A stretch of DNA of 64,000 nt from Coniella vitis (taxonomy: Eukaryota > Ascomycota > Sordariomycetes > Diaporthales > Schizoparmaceae). Position numbers and translations under genes: made by a program. The stretch is taken from assembly GCA_011317545.1 (NCBI GenBank), contig WUJK01000003.1, positions 2,294,001-2,358,000 of the forward strand. Direction: 5' to 3'. The notes below the pieces were generated by a model. It was not told where the DNA came from and did no database searches. It saw only the letters and a program-made list of their open reading frames with translations. Of the stretch, positions 56,611-64,000 are shown piece after piece (position 1 is the first letter of the stretch; every line of letters begins with the position of its first letter).

Positions 56611-59600
56611 ATGGCATTCCTCGGCGTCTACAAGGCATTGTATGACTACGCACCCCAGTCCGAGGGAGAGTTGGAAATCAGCGAAGGAGACCTGCTCTAC
56701 GTTCTCGAAAAGAGCGAGGACGATGACTGGTGGAAGGCAAAGAAGAAGGCGAGCGCCGAGGATGAGGATGAGCCTATTGGCCTGATCCCAAACAACTATA
56801 TTGAGCAGGTGAGCATTTGACATTGCGCGAGTAAGAAGCAAGAGCACAGGCGATTCGCAGACTATTGGCTTGTCTCTCTCTCTCTCCCTCATACAGTCTC
56901 TGACGCATCATGCTGTCCTAGGCCCAACCGATCGAGAAAGCCCGTGCGCTCTACGAATACACAAGACAGACGGACGAGGAGCTGTCGTTTCCTGAAGATG
57001 CCGAACTCGACGTCTACGACACTTCAGATCCCGACTGGATCCTGGTGGGACTCAACGAGAACTTTGGTTTCGTTCCAGCCAACTACATAGCTCTGGGCGA
57101 TGCTGGCGAGCACGAGCTCGCGGCTGCGGAGCCGGAAGATGAGCCTGAACCTGCTCCTCCGAGCCTTCCGACCCGACCCTCGGCGCCCCCCGTTGCTGCC
57201 GTGGAAGAGGAGGAGGAGGATGCTAGCCCACCGCTTCCAGCAAGAAGTATACCGCCTCCCGAGCCGAGTACTTCAGAGGCGCCCAACCCGGCTGCTACGT
57301 TGGCTGCCGCAATGGGGGGCCGGATGCCTCCACCAGCGGTCTCTCGGGAGACACCACCCCCTCCTGCGCTAAATATCCCCCCGCCTCCTCGACAAGCTCC
57401 TCCGGCGTCCGAGGACGAGATTTCCCCGCCGCTCCCGGCACGAAGCCGCTCAATTGCGTCGACGGTCGAGGATGGCCGACGTGAGAGCCTGTCGCCCAAC
57501 CCCAGGTCATCGACATACCGCGACCCCTTTCCTCAGTATGATCGCCGACAGCCGACAGACCGTGATTACCAACCGCGGCCGCAGGAACTGTCTCCTGGGG
57601 GCTTCCACCTGTATAATATTAATGAGATGATATCGATCATGGGAAAAAAGAAGAAAATGCCGACTACTCTGGGCATCAATCTGAAGACTGGAAAGATTCT
57701 TATCGCGCCCGAACACGCCCAAGATGGGCCCTCACAAGAGTGGCCTGCGGATAGAATGACGCACTACTCCAGGGAGGGCAAGCACGTCTTCCTCGAGTTC
57801 GTGCGACCCAGCAAGAGTGTGGACTTTCACGCCGGTGCCAAGGATACCGCAGAGGAAATCGTTGCCGCGTTGGGTGAGCTCGCAGGCGCTGTCCGCGCCG
57901 AGGGTCTGCGTGAGGTCATTATGGCTGGCACCAGCAGAGAACTCAAGAAGGGCAAGATGCTCTACGACTTTATGGCCCAGGGCAATGACGAGGTGACTGT
58001 TGCTGATGGTGATGAGGTCATAATTTTGGATGACATGAAGAGCGAGGAATGGTGGCAGGTTCGGCGCGTGAAGAACGGGCAAGAGGGTGTTGTGCCCAGC
58101 AGCTACGTCGAAATACTTGGATTTGCTCCACCAACACCGGCGTCCATGAGTGGAATCAACGCAGGATTGTCATCTGTCGCCCAAAATCGACTCGAGGAAG
58201 AACGCTTGACGAAACAGGCTGTCAAGGCGGCAAAGACTGAAGATGATAAGAGAGGACCAGAGGTAGGACCAGGAATGCGCTTGCCGGAAAGGTCTAGTAG
58301 CCTTTCTACGAGAGAACGGAATGGTAATACTTTGTCACAGCGGAAGCGCGAGAACGGCCACGGAAGCAGCGCTTCGCGAAGCACCACCAAATCCAGTACG
58401 TTACCCCGAAGCACGAAGTATATAGACAGGTTACTGATTGCTGCCTTTAGAACCCGACCCTTCCAAGGTTCGCACGTGGACCGACCGCTCAAAGTCGTTT
58501 AGTGTCGACGCCCAGTTCCTCGGATTGAAAGACGGTAAAATTAACCTTCACAAGGTCAATGGTGTCAAGATTGCGGTGCCGATCGCCAAAATGTCCGTCG
58601 AGGATCTCGAGTACGTTGAGCGGATGACTGGACTATCTCTCGATGAGGACAAGCCGCTGTCTGAAGTGAAGCGAGCCAAATCGAGAGCCTCTGCACCCGT
58701 GGGTGCCTCCATCGAGCAACCTAAGAGGCCCGAGTATGACTGGTTCCAATTTTTCCTGTCTTGCGACATACAAGTTGGACTGTGTGAAAGGTATGCACAA
58801 GCGTTTAGCAGAGATAACATGGATGAGACGGTGCTCCCTGATGTTGATGCGTCGGTTTTGCGTACGCTGGGTCTGCGCGAAGGGGACATCATCAAGGTGA
58901 TGCGATACCTGGACAACAAGTTTGGACGCAAGAAGAAGGGCGACGAGGTCCAGGGGGAGGGCGGCCTGTTCTCTGGCCCGGGCGGTGTGCTCAAGAACAA
59001 CACGGGTCGGCCACGGCCAGAGGCAAACAGGTCTGCTAGCGACATGGTTGACCCTAAGGCGCTGGGCGGCGGAAACAAGGACGGTGAGGCTTCGTCTCCA
59101 GCAGCGCTGACACCTGCGACGACCACTTCGGCTGTCTCGACAGGCAAGCCAAGCGGATTCGATGACGATGCTTGGGATGTTAAGCCAGCAAAGTCGCAAC
59201 CTACACCTGAGCCGCCAGCCCCGGCAATCGCGGCGGCGCCTATTGCTATCGCGGCGGCGGAACCTCCCAAGCCAGCCTCTACTCCTCTCACGCCTGGTAT
59301 GCAAGAACTATCGTTGCTCACAGAGCCCTTGCAGCCAACACACACAGCAGCCCCTGTTCAACCCCCACCGGTTATTACGCAGCCTTCTGCTCCTGTCCAG
59401 GCACCACAGGCCACGGGTGCTTCACCTGGCTTCTTTGCTGGCTTGTCACCAGCCCAGACGGGCCTACCAAATGGACAGTCACCAACAACTCCTCTCAGTC
59501 ACCAGCTGTCCCTCGCACGACAAAGGCCCCAACCCCCATCAGCTGTCCAAGGTCAGGCTGGTATCCTTCCACCTCCAGCAAGGCCATTGTCGGCACCCCA

Positions 59601-60372
59601 GACGGCTCAGCCTAGTGCTTTTGGACCACCTCCGTTGGCTCCTCATGTGACTGGGCAGGTGGCTCCTCCTGGACAGAGCCTGAATGATCTCACCCAGCAA
59701 AGACTGCAACAGCAGTACACTATGCAGATGCAGCCGCAAATGACTGGCTTTCCCCAGCAGTCTACTGGCTTTCCCCAGCAATCGCCTGGCTTCCCTCAAC
59801 AATCACCCATCTATCCTATGCAGACTGGTATACAGCCACAGGTGACGGGCTTTGGCCAGAGCCAATTCATGCAACCGATGATGACAGGACAAAGCCCATT
59901 TGCCGATCCAAGGGCATCACAGCAGTTCGCTCCCATGCAGATGCAGCCCACTGGATACAACCCTGCATTTGGTGCCAACCCGCCAGGTGGTGTCAACTCC
60001 TACCTTCCTCCAGCTCTGGAGCCGCAGAGGACTGGCATGACCGCTCAAATGCAGCCTATGCAGCCCCAGCCCACAGGCATGAGTTTTACACAGGGCTTTG
60101 GAAACCATGGCATGCCTTCATCCCAGCCTCAGCCCCCAGCTCCACTTGTGCCGCAACAAACAGGCCCACCACCGCCTGTGCGCTTTGGTGTACAGCCTGA
60201 TGCTAAGAAGCTTGCACCACAAGCCACTGGTCGTCGTGCAAACCTCTCTGCTGCAAGTAAGTGTCGTCCTTTTTTTTTTGTTTTTCTTTTTTTCCTGGTT
60301 CAGGCATCTCTGTATAGTTTGAATCACGTGCTGACTTTGTTCCTAGCCCCCGACAACCCTTTTGGTTTTTAG
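56611..60372 (+). CDS. SLA1: Actin cytoskeleton / endocytosis adaptor Sla1
   Basis: Four exons: 56611-56808, 56922-58395, 58451-60256, 60347-60372, giving 1,167 residues. Two N-terminal SH3 domains (about 4-65: ALYDYAPQSEGELEISEGD; about 68-125: ALYEYTRQTDEELSFPEDAE), a Pro-rich linker, a third SH3 (about 408-468: MLYDFMAQGNDEVTVADGDE), SHD1 (about 558-620: RTWTDRSKSFSVDAQFLGLK) and SHD2, a SAM-like fold (about 654-716: DWFQFFLSCDIQVGLCERYA). The C-terminal third is Pro/Gln-rich with repeated Q-x-TG units (PQMTGFPQQSTGFPQQS, QPQVTGFG), the phosphorylation sites for Prk1/Ark1-type kinases in yeast. The order matches yeast Sla1, which links cargo (NPFxD), Las17/WASP and clathrin at endocytic patches. 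The protein ends DNPFGF, close to the NPF motif, encoded by a 26-nt exon. All junctions keep phase. Confidence 0.93.
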
Positions 60373-61881
60373 GCACCCGGGGCATATTGGTAGTTCTTGT
60401 AGCCAAGAAATTGGCTTTTGCTGGGCTAATTTGTGCGGAAAGGCTTGACTTTTTTCGGTCTGTGCTGGAAGCGAACTGCATCCTGGGCGGTTGACCATTG
60501 CATAAGCGTCAATACGATATACACAAACATCAACAAATGATGGTATTCTTATCCCACCCCCTGGACCATCAGACACCAAGCAGACAGAAAAGAAAGGAGA
60601 AGGTCAAAGATATGGGCATAACATGCTGCTGTAATAGGATTAGATATTGTTGGACATTATTCAAGTTTGACCATGTACGAGTGATGGATGGGTTGATTAT
60701 TGGTGGAGAGAAACCAGGGGCGTTGATGGTCGCTGTAAGCCTCGTGTTTGTGTGTGAGCATACATATAATGTATGTATGGTGTTCAGTATAGTACTAGAG
60801 ATCCAAGTAATACTCTGACCCTGAACTATGAACATGTCCATATGTCTGGATGCTATATAGTTAGCACAATGCAGATGGGGTCTTACACAAATATGTTTGA
60901 TGTGGTGCTGATGAGGGAGAAGGTCGATTGGTTGTTACTTTGGGGAAACCAGGTGTGAGCAGCACGGGCACAGGCATGGCTGATGCTGCGAGTGGATTGT
61001 TGAGTGGGATGGCTCGAGTCTAGAAAAGGAGTTTCGACATGGTAGAAGACAGTTTTCTTTTTTTGGAGGGGGACTCGGAGGAAGGGTTGGGGTTCGGCCG
61101 AGGCTGATCTCCTCGAGAGGAAGCCGCGCAGATGGCGCAAGTGATGCGTCCAGTGACCTTGGAGTGGCACTCGCTGATGGTCCAGATGAAGATCAACCTT
61201 GCTGTACTCCACGATCGACACTTTCAGTTGAGGATCCAGCCAACAAGTTCCGATAGCAGTTGGTGTCTTGGAGAAATTTGCGCGCCGCAGCCAGAGTCTA
61301 AAAGTGAGCTTTGAGCAGGACATAGTGCTGGTCAAGGTGGAAGAGGTGAGTTGAGATCCGATTTGATGATATATCGGTTTCGAACTATTTCGCTATATAG
61401 TGACTTCTCTTTCGTCTTTATGGGGGTCAGTTGGTAGGCTAGCTCGCTGGTTTCGCGTCTGCAGTTGCTATCCATCGCTGCCCCTTACTTAGATTGTGCC
61501 CAAACCCTTCTTAATGCATATGTACACCAAATCCCGTTGATTCCGAGGCCAACTGTGCTGTAGCACCCAAGTCTGTAAGAACTGCTCTTGGCTGTTCGTG
61601 TGGCAAATGTATGATATCTGGTTGGTTAAAGTGCTTTGAACGTTCGCTTGATCACCACAGCCACGGGAAAATTGCCTCCACACCCTATCCTGAAGGTCCG
61701 CCGTAGAAATTCGTCCTAGATGATAGGCTTCTTGCTGCTACTATTGCGGGGTGCTGGTGCTGGTTTGATGATGTCTCGTATGCGCTTGGGCGTGTGTCTA
61801 TGGTCCCTGAAGTGCTATTCCAAAGATTTGTGCCATCTCCACATTGTGTAGGGGCAATGGAATACTGGCACGTGCGCTCCT
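60373..61881. other. Convergent intergenic region
   Basis: 3' flanks of SLA1 and the TLC-domain gene. AT-rich up to 60950. A minus-strand frame at about 61335-60990 has some protein-like stretches (for example SPSKKRKL in one frame) but no consistent start, splice sites or family; not called. Confidence 0.45.
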
Positions 61882-63039
61882 CTACTGTACATCCGCCAAG
61901 TCGTCCTTGATCTCAATGTCGAGGTCCGGCAGGGTAGGTCGTCGCTTCCTCAGCTCGCCGAGCTTTCCCGCAATGTCGTTGGCAGTTGCGCCACCAGTTG
62001 GAACTTGAATCTTTTCCTTGAGTTTGTCCTCCTTGTTGTAATCCTTTGCGCCGGGCTCGAAGCGCTTGCGGACAGCCTTGATCATCTTGTTGAACCAGTA
62101 GAAGTTGAGCGTGTTGAGAACAATGTTGCTGGCCAGGTAGATGGCCGCCATCCAGAGCGGCAGCGGTCCAGCTTCCTTGGCGTACATCATGATGTCCTCG
62201 GTCCCTGGGAGTTGCTCGTTGGCCGGCGTAATGGACATGTACTCGGTGCTGGGAGCGGTGAAGAGGGCGCGGTAAATATCATACCAAACCCTGGCGGACT
62301 GGCCGACGCCCCAGATCAAACGGGCCGTGAAGAAGGTGAAAAGCAGGATGATGCCATTGTAAAGCTGGATCTTAGTTCCGGTCATGCCCAGCTTGTCGCA
62401 GAACCAGTGAACATTAAGAAAGGGGGTCGACAACTCGTAGAGGATGAAGACAGTGGCATAGTAGTTCAGAAAGGGTCGCTAGGCGTCACACAACAAACAC
62501 GGATCGTCAGTCAACATGTCCAGCTTTGCAGCAAGATCTGGCGCCCGAGAGGGACTCACGTATCCGAGAGAGTAGACAGACAGCGCGCTGACGGCGTGAG
62601 CTAGCAGACCAACACCAAAGACGTCCAAGTGGGTGATGGTGATGGCAAAGTCCCAGACAAAGTAGCCAGCAGCGAGCGACTGGACCAAGCCGCTGGACCC
62701 GGTGTACCCCCAGATACGCCCCTGCCAGTCCATAGAGGCGCGCTCCTTGTCTGTCAACATGACCCAAAGAGCGACAATGCAGATCAGGGTGCTCTGGAAG
62801 ATGGAGACAACGTGCGAGTCCCAGCTGGCCCGCTTGCCCTTGTCGGTGGGATAGTGCTGAGGCGCATACTTTTGGGAGATCCAGGGCGATACGACGAGAT
62901 GGATAAAGGTGTAGAGGAGAGCGGCGGCGAGGACTTCGTGCATGTGCTGCGGCAGAACTGTCATGTTGTACTTCTGGGCAAAGGGCCGGACCCATTCCTC
63001 GAGGGAGGGTATCGGCGGTACGAAGAAAGGGTCCTTCAT
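61882..63039 (-). CDS. TLC-domain (TRAM/LAG1/CLN8) multispanning membrane protein
   Basis: Two exons on the minus strand: 63039-62560 and 62478-61882, giving 358 residues. It starts MKDPFFVPPIPSLEEWVRPF. Hydrophobic segments include VLAAALLYTFIHLVVSPWIS, QSTLICIVALWVMLT, GLVQSLAAGYFVWDFAITI, LLAHAVSALSVYSLGY, IQLYNGIILLFTFFTARLIW and WMAAIYLASNIVLNTLNFYW. The WDF..TITHLD-x-F-G stretch and HAVSAL fit the TLC domain as in the TMEM56/FAM57-like (DUF887) group rather than ceramide synthases, which carry a Lag1p motif with HH that is not seen here. The C-terminus is charged (KRFEPGAKDYNKEDK...DIEIKDDLADVQ). Donor GTGAGT and acceptor GCCTAG join Y|RPFLNYYATVFILYELS in phase. Likely an ER or Golgi membrane protein linked to lipid handling; substrate unknown. 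Confidence 0.82.
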
Positions 63040-64000
63040 GGCTAGGAAGCGCGCTGAATGAGGCGGTTGAGCAGGTCAGCAGGAGGGGAAAAAACTGAAG
63101 GATAGAAGAAACAGAGAGCAGACGAGGAGGTTGAAGGAATGGAGGGGCGAGCTGGTTTGGGTGTGAGAATCTGATTGATCTGATGCAGGTACACCGAGGT
63201 ACAGGACGGAAAGGGTGCAGGAGCAAAGAAGGAATAAATACTCGGTACTGACCGACCTTTTGCTTTCTGGCTTGTGTCAAACGCAGGACCCCACCCCAAG
63301 AGAACCCAGTCTTTATGGACAGCCTAGCCTGGAGCGACCGAGGCGAAGATGTGGGAATAATCAAGGACGGTTCGTGGTCTGCGGTCGCGGTCGAGGAGCG
63401 CTGCGCTGGAGTAAAAGTACCTGATGCACAATTCTTGTTGGGGACTAACAACCTCAAGTAGGCCGATGTCGTCTGCAGCCAGGTTCCTGCGTGACGCGCC
63501 CAGCAGACATGCGAGCAAGATGCGGGCGGAGAGCAGGCACAAAGACCAGCAATCAAGGCTCAGATGGGTAGCAGACGATCGCCAGGTGCCCCTTATATGT
63601 CAGAACCGCCGGTCATCGCGCAGGTTGGCGCCGGGTGACAGCTACGCCCATGGGCCCGTGTTAAAAGGGTACTTGCTGTGGTTTCCCCTTTAGGCTGCAA
63701 ACAGGTCCGTCGACAGGGTGGCATCTCTCGACCCTGGCGATTGTTGGGAATCCCACCTTGTACCTTTGTACTCATTCGGCTTTTGGGAAGAGCTTGGTTG
63801 TTAGCCTCGACTGTATGTGGAGATGTACTTGGAGGTCAGCTCCATGCTATGTTTGAGTACGAGTGTCTGCTCCGGATGACTTGAAGAAATCATGAATGTT
63901 CGCCTTGATCAATCAGCGCTTACGAGGAAGGTTTCTACATAGTACCCACGGAGCGTCTGAGCCCTGAATCAAGTCAAACAGCGCATCAGCCAGTCTCTGT
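63040..64000. other. Upstream region of the TLC-domain gene to the window edge
   Basis: Promoter and leader of the left-facing TLC gene, then about 0.5 kb of sequence with no supported exon. One ACATAGTA motif at 63937. A gene beyond the right edge cannot be judged. Confidence 0.5.

Noticed and set aside
60883..61335. 150-codon minus-strand frame near the SLA1 3' flank
   Set aside because: Different parts look protein-like in different frames, with no intron signals that would join them.

Overview
The window reads as nuclear chromosomal DNA of a filamentous ascomycete (Pezizomycotina). Genes are interrupted by 46-85 bp introns with GTRNGT donors, CTNAC-type branch sites and YAG acceptors. 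Protein families are typical of the group: Cch1, a Ste11/Fmf-1-type HMG factor, Sla1, Yea4, Msh5, Emc5, the PP2A B subunit and GPI-anchored Ser/Thr proteins. I see no operons, tRNA genes, rRNA, CRISPR or intact transposon. The class cannot be fixed from sequence alone.

Layout. 1-1192 (-): N-terminus of the calcium channel Cch1, running off the left edge. 2966-3412 (-): SnoaL/NTF2-like protein. 4631-7361 (+): RSF1-like WHIM/PHD chromatin protein in five exons. 7362-13756: long gene-poor region with simple repeats. 13757-15615 (+): HMG-box regulator. 16535-17021 (+): EMC5. 17637-20949 (+): MSH5. 22568-23074 and 24214-25404 (+): two predicted GPI-anchored surface proteins. 26880-28655 (-): intronless aspartic protease with an unusual insertion. 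29762-30347 (-): GNAT-like remnant. 32285-34632 (+): CorA-like transporter. 35592-36359 (-): Cys-rich GPI protein. 37316-38329 (-): unknown Ser/Ala-rich protein. 40146-42004 (+): PP2A B/Cdc55. 45250-48031: decaying, repeat-mosaic region with a small secreted Cys protein lacking ATG and a broken TauD/TfdA dioxygenase. 50012-51407 (+): Yea4 nucleotide-sugar transporter. 52072-55235 (+): AMP deaminase. 56611-60372 (+): Sla1. 61882-63039 (-): TLC-domain membrane protein.

The genes are a mixture of housekeeping and surface functions: meiosis and sexual development (MSH5, HMG), endocytosis and actin (SLA1), membrane-protein biogenesis (EMC5), phosphatase signalling, purine metabolism, ion transport and secreted proteins. 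Nothing suggests a biosynthetic cluster. Exon structures given were deduced by hand from reading-frame phase, splice signals and family similarity; they were not confirmed by transcripts.

The strongest oddities are the roughly 170-residue insertion between the two catalytic halves of the protease, the ACG-for-ATG secreted protein, the rearranged dioxygenase remnant, a recurrent intergenic ACATAGTA motif, and very short coding exons. I did not find a convincing undescribed multigene system.
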